Positions 19,237 to 29,087 of a stretch of DNA of 64,000 bases are shown here, piece after piece. This stretch comes from an uncultured Lachnospiraceae bacterium. GTDB lineage: Bacteria; Bacillota; Clostridia; Lachnospirales; Lachnospiraceae. A program made the translations under genes and the position numbers. The notes under the pieces are model-generated. The model made no database searches. It worked only from the letters and a program-made list of their open reading frames with translations, and was not told where the DNA came from. The first letter of the stretch is position 1. Every line of letters starts with the position of its first letter. The stretch lies in the NCBI GenBank assembly GCA_947650005.1, contig CANSTU010000006.1, positions 22,052 to 86,051 of the forward strand, given 5' to 3'.

Positions 19237-19860
19237 ATGGAATTCGTTGAATTTTCTGCCAAAACAGTGGATGATGCCATCACAGCGGCATGTCAGAAAT
19301 TTCTTGTACCCAGCAATAAGTTAGAATACGAAGTGATCGATGAGGGTTCCACAGGATTTTTAGGATTCAATGCGAAGCCGGCCAGAATCAAGGCCAAGGT
19401 CAAGGGCAGTGTGGAAGATACGGCTAAGGAATTTCTGGAAGATGTGTTTGCTGCCATGAAGATGACGGTGGTAACGGATGTAAAATTCGATGAAACGGAA
19501 GGTTTTCTGGATATCGACCTGAGTGGGGATGATATGGGCGTGCTGATCGGTAAGCGGGGGCAGACCCTGGATTCTCTGCAGTATCTGGTTTCACTGGTGG
19601 TGAATAAGGAAGCGGAAGAATATGTCCGCGTCAAGGTGGATACGGAGAACTATAGAAAGAGAAGAAAAGAAACGCTGGAAAATCTGGCAAAGAATATTGC
19701 CTATAAGGTGAAGAGGACCAAACGCAGCGTTTCTTTGGAGCCTATGAATCCCTATGAAAGAAGGATTATTCATTCGGCCCTTCAGAATGATAAGTATGTG
19801 ACGACCCATAGTGAAGGAGATGAACCTTATCGCCATGTGGTAGTTACATTGAAGAAGTAA
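19237..19860 (+). CDS. jag: Jag/KhpB RNA-binding protein
   Basis: 207 residues: Jag_N domain (1-50, MEFVEFSAKTVDDAI ... LGFNAKPARIKAKVKG), KH domain with the GKRGQTLDSL loop at about 95-110, and a C-terminal R3H domain (ERRIIHSALQNDKYVTTHSEG). Family members bind RNA with KhpA and influence cell division and elongation. The start is ATG 19237, preceded by GGGAG of the leader cassette; ATG 19225 is in frame but has no RBS. It follows yidC after 57 bases. Confidence 0.94.
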   Translation: MEFVEFSAKTVDDAITAACQKFLVPSNKLEYEVIDEGSTGFLGFNAKPARIKAKVKGSVEDTAKEFLEDVFAAMKMTVVTDVKFDETEGFLDIDLSGDDMGVLIGKRGQTLDSLQYLVSLVVNKEAEEYVRVKVDTENYRKRRKETLENLAKNIAYKVKRTKRSVSLEPMNPYERRIIHSALQNDKYVTTHSEGDEPYRHVVVTLKK

Positions 19861-19948
19861 AAGGGAATCAATAATAGCAGATACGATATCATATTTGCTG
19901 ATTAGCAAACAGGAATCTCCGGTTTATGATGTTTGGAGGATTGGATTG

Positions 19949-21334
19949 ATGAAACAGACTGAAACAATAGCCGCGATTGCGACGGGATTGTCTGATTCAG
20001 GGATTGGAATGATCCGCATTAGCGGGGATGATGCGATTGCAGTAGGAAACAGAGTTTTCAGGTCTAAGAATGGCTGCCATAATCTGTATGATTATGGCAG
20101 CCATACCATTCATTATGGGTATGTGGTGGATGGAGAGAAAACGCTGGATGAAGTGATGATTTCCGTAATGAAAGCTCCTAACAGTTATACGAGGGAGGAT
20201 ACGGTGGAAATCAACTGCCATGGCGGAATCTTGATTACCATGAAGATTTTAGAAACGGTACTGAAATCTGGGGCCAGGCCTGCAGAACCAGGTGAATTTA
20301 CCAAGAGAGCTTTTCTGAACGGAAGGATTGATCTCACAGAAGCGGAAGCTGTAATGGATTTGATCCAATCGCGGAATGAATATGCCCTGAAGGCTTCCAT
20401 GAACCAGTTGAAAGGTTCTGTTTCCAATCCCATTCGCCGTATACGGGAAGAGATCCTTCATGAAATCGCGTTTATTGAATCGGCTTTGGATGATCCAGAA
20501 CATATCAGTACGGACGGATATCCTGAGGGACTTGTTCTTAAGGTGGAAGACTGGACGAAGAAATGTGACGGACTCATTGCCACGGCGGACAATGGAATCC
20601 TCTTAAAGGAGGGGATCCGTACGGTGATCCTTGGGAAACCAAACGTGGGGAAATCTTCCCTGCTCAATCTTTTAGTGGGAGAGGAGAAAGCGATCGTTAC
20701 GGAGATTCCAGGTACCACCCGGGATATTCTGGAAGAATATATTCGGTTGGATGGAATCAGCCTTCATGTGATCGATACAGCGGGAATTCGTTTCACCCAG
20801 GATGTGGTGGAGAAAATAGGGGTAGATCGGGCCGTACAGATGGCGGACCAGGCGGATCTGATCCTTTATGTGGCAGATTCCTCCGTCCCTCTGGATGAGG
20901 ATGATGAACGTGTTTTTTCCCTTTTCGGTGAAAAAAAGGGGATTGTCTTATTAAATAAGTCGGATCTGGAAAGCGTGGTAACGGAAGAAATGCTGCGGAA
21001 GCGGATCCCTTCTTCTTTCCCGGTAATCCATACCTCCATGAAAGAGGAAAGAGGGATGGAAGAACTGAGTGCGCGGGTACGCGATTTGTTCTATTCCGGG
21101 CAAATTGAAATCAATGAGGAAACGGTCATTACAAATATTAGGCATAAACAGGCATTGGTTGAGGCCCGAGATAGCCTTTACTTGGTAAAGCGAAGCTTAG
21201 AACAAGAGCTTCCGGAGGATTTTTATTCCATTGATCTGATGAACGCCTATGCAGCTCTGGGAAGTATTCTAGGGGAAGAGGTGGGAGAGGATCTTATCGA
21301 TGAAATATTCAGTAAATTCTGTATGGGAAAGTAG
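19949..21334 (+). CDS. mnmE: tRNA-modifying GTPase MnmE (TrmE)
   Basis: 461 residues: tetrahydrofolate-binding N-terminal domain, helical domain, inserted G domain with G1 GKPNVGKSS (about residue 229), G2 TTRDILEE, G3 DTAG, G4 NKSD, and the C-terminal CMGK, the variant of the CxGK motif that ends every MnmE. With MnmG it makes the 5-carboxymethylaminomethyl group at U34 of tRNAs. Start ATG 19949, 9 bases after GGAGG. A 6-bp hairpin TTTGCT/AGCAAA lies in the preceding gap at about 19893-19908. rarA follows after 8 bases. Confidence 0.96.
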   Translation: MKQTETIAAIATGLSDSGIGMIRISGDDAIAVGNRVFRSKNGCHNLYDYGSHTIHYGYVVDGEKTLDEVMISVMKAPNSYTREDTVEINCHGGILITMKILETVLKSGARPAEPGEFTKRAFLNGRIDLTEAEAVMDLIQSRNEYALKASMNQLKGSVSNPIRRIREEILHEIAFIESALDDPEHISTDGYPEGLVLKVEDWTKKCDGLIATADNGILLKEGIRTVILGKPNVGKSSLLNLLVGEEKAIVTEIPGTTRDILEEYIRLDGISLHVIDTAGIRFTQDVVEKIGVDRAVQMADQADLILYVADSSVPLDEDDERVFSLFGEKKGIVLLNKSDLESVVTEEMLRKRIPSSFPVIHTSMKEERGMEELSARVRDLFYSGQIEINEETVITNIRHKQALVEARDSLYLVKRSLEQELPEDFYSIDLMNAYAALGSILGEEVGEDLIDEIFSKFCMGK

Positions 21335-21342
21335 AAAATACC

Positions 21343-22668
21343 ATGAAAATGGAACAAATGTCTTTATTTGACGACAATAGAATCACCTATGATCCTTTGG
21401 CCAGCAGGCTTCGCCCGTCTGGTTTAGAAGAATTTGTGGGTCAAAAGCATCTGATCGGTGATGGAAAGGTATTACGCCGGCTCATAGATCAGGATATGGT
21501 AACTTCCATGATTTTCTGGGGGCCGCCTGGAGTGGGAAAGACGACCCTGGCGCGGATTATTGCCAATCGGACAAAAGCGGAGTTCATCGATTTCAGCGCT
21601 GTGACCAGTGGTATCAGGGAGATCAAGGAAGTCATGAATCAAGCGGAAGTTGCCAGGCTGGAAGGGCGGAAGACCATTGTTTTTGTGGATGAGATTCATC
21701 GGTTTAACAAGGCGCAGCAGGATGCTTTTCTTCCTTTTGTGGAAAAGGGAAGTATCATTCTCATAGGAGCCACCACGGAAAATCCCTCTTTTGAGATCAA
21801 TGCAGCTCTTCTTTCCAGGTGTAAAGTCTTTGTTCTGCAGGCCCTTTCTATCGAAGATGTGAAGGAACTGATTCATCATGCCCTCATAAAGCCTTCCGGT
21901 TTTGGCAATCAAAAGATTATTATGGAAGACTGGATGGTGGAGGAGATTGCCGTATTTTCTAACGGGGATGCCAGAACAGCGTTAAATACTTTGGAAATGA
22001 CCGTACTGAACGGGGAACTGAAGTCTGACGGAACGACGGTTATAACAAAGGAAATTTTGGGGCAGTGTACCAGTAGGAAGTCCCTTTTGTATGATAAGAA
22101 GGGAGAGGAACATTATAATCTGATATCGGCCCTCCATAAATCCATGCGAAATACGGATCCGGACGCTGCCGTATATTGGCTTGCCCGTATGTTGGAGGCA
22201 GGGGAAGATCCCCTTTATGTGGCGAGAAGGCTGATCCGTTTTGCCAGTGAGGATGTTGGGGTGGCTGACAGTAACGCGTTATGTGTCGCTGTGGCGGCTT
22301 ATCAGGCCTGTCATTTTAACGGAATGCCTGAATGTAATGTGAATTTGACCCATGCGGTGGTCTATCTGTCCATGGCTCCTAAGTCCAACGCATTATATAA
22401 AGCCTATGAGGACTGTAAGGTGGATGCGGAAAGGATGCTGGCAGAACCTGTCCCTTTGCAGATCAGGAATGCGCCGACCAGACTTATGGAAGAACTACAT
22501 TATGGGGAAGGGTATATTTATGCCCACAATACGGAGGAGAAGGTGGTCGCCATGCGATGCCTTCCGGATTCTCTTCAGGGAAAAAGATATTATATTCCCA
22601 CAGAAGAAGGAAAAGAAGCCGAAATAAAGGAAAAGTTGGATCGTATCCTTGCGTGGAAGGAGAGATAA
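21343..22668 (+). CDS. rarA: Replication-associated recombination AAA+ ATPase RarA (MgsA)
   Basis: 441 residues. Walker A GPPGVGKTT at about 61-69, Walker B IVFVDEIHRFNK, sensor ATTENPSFE, and the C-terminal tetramerisation domain (RMLEAGEDPLYVARRLIRFASEDVG). RarA acts at stalled forks and interacts with the replisome. The extreme N-terminus contains QMSLFD, a match to clamp-binding peptides. Its position between mnmE and mnmG is unusual: those two are normally adjacent. The spacing to mnmE (8 bases) indicates one operon; the gap to mnmG is 172 bases. Confidence 0.95.
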   Translation: MKMEQMSLFDDNRITYDPLASRLRPSGLEEFVGQKHLIGDGKVLRRLIDQDMVTSMIFWGPPGVGKTTLARIIANRTKAEFIDFSAVTSGIREIKEVMNQAEVARLEGRKTIVFVDEIHRFNKAQQDAFLPFVEKGSIILIGATTENPSFEINAALLSRCKVFVLQALSIEDVKELIHHALIKPSGFGNQKIIMEDWMVEEIAVFSNGDARTALNTLEMTVLNGELKSDGTTVITKEILGQCTSRKSLLYDKKGEEHYNLISALHKSMRNTDPDAAVYWLARMLEAGEDPLYVARRLIRFASEDVGVADSNALCVAVAAYQACHFNGMPECNVNLTHAVVYLSMAPKSNALYKAYEDCKVDAERMLAEPVPLQIRNAPTRLMEELHYGEGYIYAHNTEEKVVAMRCLPDSLQGKRYYIPTEEGKEAEIKEKLDRILAWKER

Positions 22669-22840
22669 CTGTCTAGGCGTGTATGGATATTCGCTGCATA
22701 CGAATATAGAGCTTGGCGGTTGTCATGTATGTAATCTGTCAGTACAGGAATAGGGAGTAGAGTAAAAAATCTCTGTGTAGGCATTTTCTACTATGATTTT
22801 TTTCGCATTGTCGCACAGGACTTGGCATGAAAGGATTGAA

Positions 22841-24745
22841 ATGGCAGAAATTAGGGAAAGAGTAGATGTGTGTGTAATAGGGGCTGGACATGCGGGATGC
22901 GAGGCGGCGTTGTCCTGTGCCAGGCTTGGATTGGAGACCGTCATTTTTACAGTAAGCGTGGATAGCATTGCTTTGATGCCCTGTAATCCAAATATCGGAG
23001 GCTCTTCCAAAGGTCACTTGGTTCGTGAGGTTGATGCTCTTGGAGGGGAAATGGGGAAGAACATAGATAAGACGTTCATCCAGTCTAAGATGTTGAACAG
23101 ATCAAAGGGACCTGCGGTTCATTCCCTTAGGGCGCAAGCGGATAAGGCAGAATATACCTGGCAGATGAGGAGGACGCTGGAATGTCAGGAGCATCTAACG
23201 ATTAAACAGGCGGAAGTATGCCGCCTTCTGACGGAAGAGGGAGAAAAGGGAAAAAGAATTACCGGTGTCCGTATTTTTACCGGGGCCGTATATGAATGTA
23301 AAGCAGTTATTTTGTGTACAGGTACCTATCTCAACGCGCGCTGTCTCTGTGGGGATGCTATTACCCAGACCGGGCCCAATGGACTGCAGGCTGCTACTCA
23401 TTTGACGGACTCGTTGAAGGAAAACGGCATTCGCATGAAGCGGTTTAAAACGGGAACTCCGGCCAGAATGGATGGAAGGAGCATTGATTTTTCCAAAATG
23501 GAAGAGCAGAGAGGGGACGATAGGATTGTCCCGTTTTCTTTCTCAACGAATCCGGAGGAAATTCAAAAGGAACAAGTTTCCTGCTGGCTGACCTATACCA
23601 ATGAGAAAACCCATGAGATCATTCGGGCCAATCTGGATCGTTCTCCCATATATGCTGGAATCATTGAAGGTATGGGGCCTAGATATTGCCCTTCCATAGA
23701 GGATAAGGTGGTAAAGTTTGCTGACAAAGAAAGGCATCAGGTATTCCTGGAGCCGGAGGGGATCCATACGACGGAAATGTATGTGGGCGGTATGTCGTCT
23801 TCCTTACCGGAGGATGTCCAGCTTGCCATGTATCGGACCGTTCCAGGAATGGAACATTGTAAGATTGTGCGGAATGCCTATGCTATTGAGTATGATTGTA
23901 TTGATGCCAGGCAGCTCTATCCTACCTTGGAGTTCAGGGAAATTTCAGGGTTGTACAGTGCAGGTCAGTTGAATGGGAGCAGCGGTTATGAGGAGGCAGC
24001 GGCACAGGGATTGATCGCGGGATTGAATGCATCTCTTTCTATTCAGAAGAAGGAACAGATTATATTGGACCGTTCCCAAGCATATATTGGTGTTCTGATC
24101 GATGATCTTGTGACCAAAGATAACAGAGAGCCTTATCGAATGATGACTTCCCGGGCAGAATACAGGCTGCTTTTGAGGCAGGATAATGCTGATTTGCGCC
24201 TGAGGGAAATTGGGTATCGGGCCGGTTTGGTGAGTGATCAGGATTACGAGAAGACTACAGAGAAACGAAAATTGATCCAAGAAGAAATGGATCGGCTAAA
24301 GAGGACGATGGTTGGCGCTTCGGAGAATATACAGAATTTTCTGAAAATAAATGGAAGTTCTTCTTTGAAAACAGCGGCTAGCCTCTCTGAGTTGTTGTGT
24401 CGGCCTGAATTGGATTATTTTACACTTTCTGAAATCGATCCGGAGAGAAAGCCCCTTCCCGCGGATGTGATCGAACAGGTTGAAATTGAATTGAAATACG
24501 AAGGATATATTTCCAGACAGATGCGCCAGGTCGAACAGTTTCGAAAAATGGAATCTCGGAAAATTCCTTCCTGGGTGGATTATGAACAGGTACCGAGCCT
24601 GCGACTGGAAGCAAGACAGAAGCTGATTGCATATAGACCCGTTTCATTGGGACAAGCTTCTAGGATTTCCGGTGTTTCTCCTGCGGATGTTTCGGTACTT
24701 TTGGTTTATTTGGAAAATCATAGCAGGAATAAGGAAATAAAGTGA
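22841..24745 (+). CDS. mnmG: tRNA uridine-5-carboxymethylaminomethyl enzyme MnmG (GidA)
   Basis: 634 residues. FAD-binding [10 protein letters not shown] at residues 12-21, [22 protein letters not shown] (shown here as CNPNIGG and SSKGHLVRE), the conserved [18 protein letters not shown] region split as [11 protein letters not shown], and the C-terminal helical domain binding MnmE. It works with MnmE on tRNA U34. Start ATG 22841 with AAAGGA 5 bases upstream; a longer frame from 22793 lacks an RBS. rsmG follows 68 bases later. Confidence 0.96.
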   Translation: MAEIRERVDVCVIGAGHAGCEAALSCARLGLETVIFTVSVDSIALMPCNPNIGGSSKGHLVREVDALGGEMGKNIDKTFIQSKMLNRSKGPAVHSLRAQADKAEYTWQMRRTLECQEHLTIKQAEVCRLLTEEGEKGKRITGVRIFTGAVYECKAVILCTGTYLNARCLCGDAITQTGPNGLQAATHLTDSLKENGIRMKRFKTGTPARMDGRSIDFSKMEEQRGDDRIVPFSFSTNPEEIQKEQVSCWLTYTNEKTHEIIRANLDRSPIYAGIIEGMGPRYCPSIEDKVVKFADKERHQVFLEPEGIHTTEMYVGGMSSSLPEDVQLAMYRTVPGMEHCKIVRNAYAIEYDCIDARQLYPTLEFREISGLYSAGQLNGSSGYEEAAAQGLIAGLNASLSIQKKEQIILDRSQAYIGVLIDDLVTKDNREPYRMMTSRAEYRLLLRQDNADLRLREIGYRAGLVSDQDYEKTTEKRKLIQEEMDRLKRTMVGASENIQNFLKINGSSSLKTAASLSELLCRPELDYFTLSEIDPERKPLPADVIEQVEIELKYEGYISRQMRQVEQFRKMESRKIPSWVDYEQVPSLRLEARQKLIAYRPVSLGQASRISGVSPADVSVLLVYLENHSRNKEIK

Positions 24746-24813
24746 ACTCTTTGTTTTTATAATCTTGATTGATACAGGTATCCGCTAAAGTAGGCATAGG
24801 GGGTTAGTATACA

Positions 24814-25542
24814 ATGAGGGGATATGATTTGGAGCAGTTTGAAAGAAATCTGGGTCTGCTGGGATGTACGTTATCTTCCAGGCAACTTGACCAGTTTCTT
24901 GATTATTATGAAATTCTTTTGGAGCGGAATCAAGTGATGAATTTGACTGCCATTACGGAATTTCATGAGGTTTTAGAAAAACATTTTGTGGATAGCTTAA
25001 GTCTGGTAAAATTGCTTCCGGATCTTTCTTTGTCCGATTTTTCATTGATTGATGTGGGAACAGGGGCTGGATTTCCGGGAATCCCTCTTAAAATCGTTTT
25101 TCCAAATCTAAGAGTGACTTTACTCGATTCTTTGAATAAACGGGTCAAATTTTTAAATGAGGTGATCGAAAAACTTTCTCTGAAGGATATATATGCGGTA
25201 CATGGAAGGGCGGAGGATTTTGCCAGAAAATCGGAATATAGAGATCATTTTGATTTTTGTGTCTCTAGGGCAGTTTCGAACCTTTCCACATTGTCAGAAT
25301 ATTGTCTTCCTTTTGTAAAAATTGGCGGATTATTTGTTTCCTATAAATCCGAAAGGATACAGGAAGAAGCGAAAAATGCAAGGTATGCTTTTCAGTTATT
25401 GGGAGGAGAAGAAGAGGAGTGGCTATCCTTTCTTCTGCCGGGAAGCGAAATGTCCAGAACTCTTCTGCCTGTACGGAAAAAGGCTCCTACGCCGAAAAAG
25501 TATCCCAGAAAGGCAGGACTTCCGGCAAAGGAGCCATTATGA
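24814..25542 (+). CDS. rsmG: 16S rRNA m7G527 methyltransferase RsmG (GidB)
   Basis: 242 residues of a class I SAM methyltransferase. The SAM site is DVGTGAGFPGIPLKI (about 78-92), followed by LLDSLNKRVKFL and the catalytic-region SRAVSNL. It methylates G527 of 16S rRNA. A basic/proline tail (KKAPTPKKYPRKAG) ends the protein. RBS GGGGG lies 10 bases before the ATG. The gene after it is on the other strand, so the rightward origin operon ends here. Confidence 0.95.
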   Translation: MRGYDLEQFERNLGLLGCTLSSRQLDQFLDYYEILLERNQVMNLTAITEFHEVLEKHFVDSLSLVKLLPDLSLSDFSLIDVGTGAGFPGIPLKIVFPNLRVTLLDSLNKRVKFLNEVIEKLSLKDIYAVHGRAEDFARKSEYRDHFDFCVSRAVSNLSTLSEYCLPFVKIGGLFVSYKSERIQEEAKNARYAFQLLGGEEEEWLSFLLPGSEMSRTLLPVRKKAPTPKKYPRKAGLPAKEPL

Positions 25543-25594
25543 TAAATAACTATATTTGAGTCAAGGCAAAAGAATTACTCCACAGGTTTGAAGA

Positions 25595-26539
25595 TTAGAA
25601 AAGAATTTCAAGTTGTTCCAATACTGTTTTGGGATTCTCTAAATGAGGAAGCTGTTTGGTATTGTCAATGGAAAACTTTTCAATGGATGCGTTATAGGCA
25701 ATATAAGTATCAACAGTAATATTGATATCCTCTTTTTCTTTTCCATACAGGATAAAGATGCTATGATTAATTTGTTTTAATGCGTGAATGATATTTGCAT
25801 TCATGAATCTGCCCGCATAGCTGGAAAAAGAATACTTGGAATTATAATCCGGAATATGGGCTGATTCATTATATGCTTCAATGAGATACTCTCTTATAAT
25901 GGACTGATCGAAATAATAATCTTTGGAAAAGATTTTACGGAAGCTTTCTTTTGAAGTCAGTAAATTATAAAAGTATGTGCCAAAAACGGGAATGTCAATG
26001 AAAAATTTGAACAGTCTCGTTTTTTTATTAGGAATTTGATTCATTTTTTCCAGGCTTTGCGGATTGATCAATCCTATTTTATCTATCATTATTCCGTCGT
26101 TATGAGCTGCCATTATAGCAATGGAAGCAGAATCTCCTGAGGCAATAATACTGGTTTTCCTGCCAATTACATTTTTGATAAAATCCAGGACTGATTGGAC
26201 GTACAAATAGTTGGTATATGTGATATTGGGGTGATCTGATAAACCATATCCCAAAAGATCAATCGCATACACTTCATGGTGTTCTGACAGTTTATTTATT
26301 ATTCGGAAAAATTCATAATTACTGCTTCCCACGGTTAAATTATGGAGAAGAAGGATAGGGGAACCATAACCTTTTTTAATATATCTGATTTTTCCAAATC
26401 TCCATTCGTAGTGTTTATTGTTTGGATTGGAAAGAATATTTTTAACGGTGCTAATGGAATAATGGGTTTTATTAAGGGCGTGGATTACTAATGTGGTCAA
26501 TCCAGCTAACGCGGTAATTGATGCAATTTTCTTTTTCAT
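25595..26539 (-). CDS. Alpha/beta hydrolase with N-terminal membrane anchor
   Basis: 314 residues. A basic start (MKKKIASI) and a hydrophobic segment to about residue 20 suggest a membrane anchor. The alpha/beta-hydrolase core follows: LLHNLTVGSSNYEFF (oxyanion region), LLGYGLSDHP, nucleophile elbow ASGDSAS (GDSAS in place of GxSxG), an acid near the strand FILYGKEKED, and the His in PHLENP at the end. Substrate unknown. ATG 26539 follows GGAGG by 9 bases. The gene is distinctly more AT-rich than the origin genes. It is separated from the acyltransferase in the same direction by 108 bases that contain a parS site. Together they look like an accessory pair between rsmG and parA. Confidence 0.82.
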   Translation of the reverse strand: MKKKIASITALAGLTTLVIHALNKTHYSISTVKNILSNPNNKHYEWRFGKIRYIKKGYGSPILLLHNLTVGSSNYEFFRIINKLSEHHEVYAIDLLGYGLSDHPNITYTNYLYVQSVLDFIKNVIGRKTSIIASGDSASIAIMAAHNDGIMIDKIGLINPQSLEKMNQIPNKKTRLFKFFIDIPVFGTYFYNLLTSKESFRKIFSKDYYFDQSIIREYLIEAYNESAHIPDYNSKYSFSSYAGRFMNANIIHALKQINHSIFILYGKEKEDINITVDTYIAYNASIEKFSIDNTKQLPHLENPKTVLEQLEILF

Positions 26540-26630
26540 TGGTTGGAACCTCCTTTGATTTTTTGGAAGTATAGATATTATACGGCATCGAGACATATGT
26601 TACAAGGGGCCTTACATAATTATTTTAAAA

Positions 26631-26646
26631 TGTTTCACGTGAAACG
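26631..26646. other. parS-like ParB binding site (15 of 16 positions)
   Basis: TGTTTCACGTGAAACG, one base short of the perfect palindrome TGTTTCACGTGAAACA found at 28217. It lies 2 bases beyond the acyltransferase stop and upstream of the hydrolase gene. Confidence 0.85.
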
Positions 26647-26647
26647 T

Positions 26648-27763
26648 TTAAGAGTTCCAATAGAATTTTAACTTTTCATCCAAACGGTAAAAAATTGAAT
26701 GAAGTCTCTTGTTTGATTGAATAGGAGTAAAAAGGATCTGCCTTAAAAATTCAATAAGCGTGCACAAAAAGTAAATGGATAAAATAGTCCCAATACATGC
26801 AAGAGGAAGATACCATTTGTTTAATAAGGAAGCTCCATCTATAAGGGTCCAGAGTGTTTCACGAATATAAAGATGATCATGGATGAGATAGACACCAAAT
26901 GAGGATGAGGCTATAACAAGAATATAATGTGCAGCCTTTTCTTTTTTTATATCTAGATTCAAAAAAGCGATAAATAAAAGCACAGATGCAATTGTAACGA
27001 TAATGGAACTATAGGAATAAAAAACACTATATCCCCACATGAGATCATCGAATATACTTATTTTACCCAATGGTGTTATCAAAATAAATTCAATCAGAAA
27101 CCGGCTCAACGGAATGAGAAGTGTAGCTAAAACAGCATAAAGGATTTTCCTTCTGAAGGTACCGTCAGGTTTGTAATAAAGTTTTAAATATGCACCAAAG
27201 AGATAGACAGTGAGAAACCAGCTAATACTTACACCTCCAGCTGTATTTAGGGCGGAGGAAAAGTAAATAATGTTTGGCCATACAGAAACTAAAACAAAAC
27301 AGATTAAAATAGTGCATTCTAATTGACGTTTTGTCAAGGAACGGATTAATTTATTCATAATGGGAGATAAAACGTACATTCCAATGTACATAGACACAAA
27401 CCAATAAAAGTCGGAAGAAATAGGGAGAATGGAAAAAACCATATTTTTTAATTCATGGTCCACGTCTCCAAATATCCAAAAAAGAATGGTTATTCCAAAA
27501 GAATAAAAAAAGACCTGTCCTGCTATTTTGGCAATTCTCCACGTCGTAAATTTGGTGTCAATTAAAAAATAGCTGCTGATTAGTAAATAGATATTTATAC
27601 TTGTAAAAGAAATTCCAAATAAAATCCATACAAAATAGTAGGAGAGAGTACCTTCCTTTGCAAAGATAATCATATTTCCGTGATTCAGCAAATGTGCCGT
27701 TACGATCATAAGCATAGATATAATTCGTAATAATTCTAAGTTGGCCATTCTTTCTTTTTTCAT
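26648..27763 (-). CDS. Membrane acyltransferase (Acyltransferase_3 / OafA-like family)
   Basis: 371 residues with about ten hydrophobic segments. The start MANLELLRIISMLMIVTAHLLNHG contains the family RxxA/H motif (LELLRIISM and a membrane His in VTAHLLNHG). Other hallmarks are SWFLTVYLFGAYL and the YLIHDHLYIRE segment near the end. Such proteins O-acetylate or otherwise acylate surface glycans or lipids at the membrane. No glycan-synthesis gene is nearby. The start is ATG 27763 within a leader cassette; the in-frame ATG at 27775 belongs to it. The gene is AT-rich. Confidence 0.88.
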   Translation of the reverse strand: MKKERMANLELLRIISMLMIVTAHLLNHGNMIIFAKEGTLSYYFVWILFGISFTSINIYLLISSYFLIDTKFTTWRIAKIAGQVFFYSFGITILFWIFGDVDHELKNMVFSILPISSDFYWFVSMYIGMYVLSPIMNKLIRSLTKRQLECTILICFVLVSVWPNIIYFSSALNTAGGVSISWFLTVYLFGAYLKLYYKPDGTFRRKILYAVLATLLIPLSRFLIEFILITPLGKISIFDDLMWGYSVFYSYSSIIVTIASVLLFIAFLNLDIKKEKAAHYILVIASSSFGVYLIHDHLYIRETLWTLIDGASLLNKWYLPLACIGTILSIYFLCTLIEFLRQILFTPIQSNKRLHSIFYRLDEKLKFYWNS

Positions 27764-27800
27764 ATTTTCTCTCATTCCGCCGCATAAGCGGCATTTTAAT
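27764..27800 (-). repeat. Leader cassette copy 4 before the acyltransferase
   Basis: Minus strand: TTAAAAT, hairpin GCCGCTTATGCGGC, then GGAATGAGAGAAAAT and ATG. An in-frame ATG lies 12 bases before the start, as in the other copies. Confidence 0.78.
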
Positions 27801-28216
27801 CAGCAGAAACTTTTGATATCTAGTATCACAAGATTTAAGATTAAAAATGTCAATTTTCAATCTTAGTCCTATGCATATTGTAAGTAGCGCTTGCGAGACT
27901 GCCACCAATAGAGAGTTTGAAATGTAGTATCAAACTTAGCTCCTTGCTCACTTTAGAGTTCTTATTAAAAGAAATTTTTAAGCTTGTTGTTTTTCTTTAG
28001 ATTCGGTTTGAATCGCCATATTTTATCTCATAAGATACTTTGCTAATAATTCTATTATTTGTGATAAGGGGTTTGTTTATGAATCCTAAATTTATAGGGG
28101 GTTCAAATATCCATTTATTTCATCTGGATTACGGAAGTATATTCATAATAATATCAGATTCATTTGTTTTAGTCAAAATGAATTGGCGTAGGATTTAAAA
28201 GATGATGATATATAAA
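27801..28216. other. AT-rich gap without a gene
   Basis: About 415 bases between the divergent acyltransferase and parA. No convincing frame, RNA gene or terminator is seen; it ends at the parS palindrome. A -10-like TATAAT at 28270-28275 without a clear -35 is the likely parA promoter. Confidence 0.5.
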
Positions 28217-28232
28217 TGTTTCACGTGAAACA
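28217..28232. other. parS centromere site
   Basis: Perfect 16-bp palindrome TGTTTCACGTGAAACA, matching the bacterial parS consensus, 85 bases upstream of parA. Confidence 0.95.
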
Positions 28233-28316
28233 AATTAAATTTGTTATAGAATAAATAAAGGAAAAGTGTTATAATCGGTTAAGTACTACAGGGACAGAAG
28301 AGAAAGGAAATGGTGC

Positions 28317-29084
28317 ATGGGTAGAATTATAGCAATTGCTAATCAGAAAGGTGGTGTGGGGAAAACCACAACAGCAATTAATCTGTCTGCCGCGTTGGCT
28401 TCACAGAATAAAAAGGTTTTGGTAATAGATACGGACCCCCAGGGAAATACCACAAGCGGGTTTAATGTGGAAAAGAATAGTCTGGAAAATACGATCTATG
28501 AATTGATTTTGGGTGAATGTAGTATTCAGGACTGTCTGGTTAAAGAAGTAGTACCTGGCGTTACCGTTCTTCCATCCAATGTCAATTTGGCTGCTGCTGA
28601 AATAGAATTAATTGGAGTGGAGAAAAAGGAATTTATTTTAAAAAACGAAGTGGATTGGATTAGGGATCAGTATGACTATATTATTATTGATTGTCCTCCC
28701 TCCCTTAACATGTTGACTGTAAACGCGATGACCACAGCCAATACAGTGCTTGTCCCTATTCAATGTGAATATTATGCTTTGGAAGGTCTCAGTCAATTAA
28801 TCCATACCGTAAATTTGGTTCGGGAAAGATTGAATCCTGAACTAGAGATAGAGGGGATTTTATTTACCATGTATGACTCCAGAACCAATCTTTCCATGCA
28901 GGTTGTAGAGAACGTGAAAGAAAATCTGGATCAAAGAATTTTTAAAACGGTAATTCCCAGAAATATAAGGCTGGCAGAAGCGCCCAGTTATGGACTTCCT
29001 ATTACATTATATGATCCGAAGTCTACGGGAGCGGAAAGCTATATAGCCCTGGCAAAAGAAGTGATTAGAAGAAAGGACACGTAA
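28317..29084 (+). CDS. parA: Chromosome partitioning ATPase ParA (Soj)
   Basis: 255 residues. Deviant Walker A KGGVGKTTT (residues 11-19), with IDTDPQGN and DCPPSLNMLT for the A' and B motifs. ParA binds DNA non-specifically as an ATP dimer and with ParB moves origins; in Firmicutes it also modulates DnaA. ATG 28317 is preceded by GAAAGGAAATGGTGC. parB begins 3 bases after its stop. Confidence 0.96.
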   Translation: MGRIIAIANQKGGVGKTTTAINLSAALASQNKKVLVIDTDPQGNTTSGFNVEKNSLENTIYELILGECSIQDCLVKEVVPGVTVLPSNVNLAAAEIELIGVEKKEFILKNEVDWIRDQYDYIIIDCPPSLNMLTVNAMTTANTVLVPIQCEYYALEGLSQLIHTVNLVRERLNPELEIEGILFTMYDSRTNLSMQVVENVKENLDQRIFKTVIPRNIRLAEAPSYGLPITLYDPKSTGAESYIALAKEVIRRKDT

Positions 29085-29087
29085 GGA

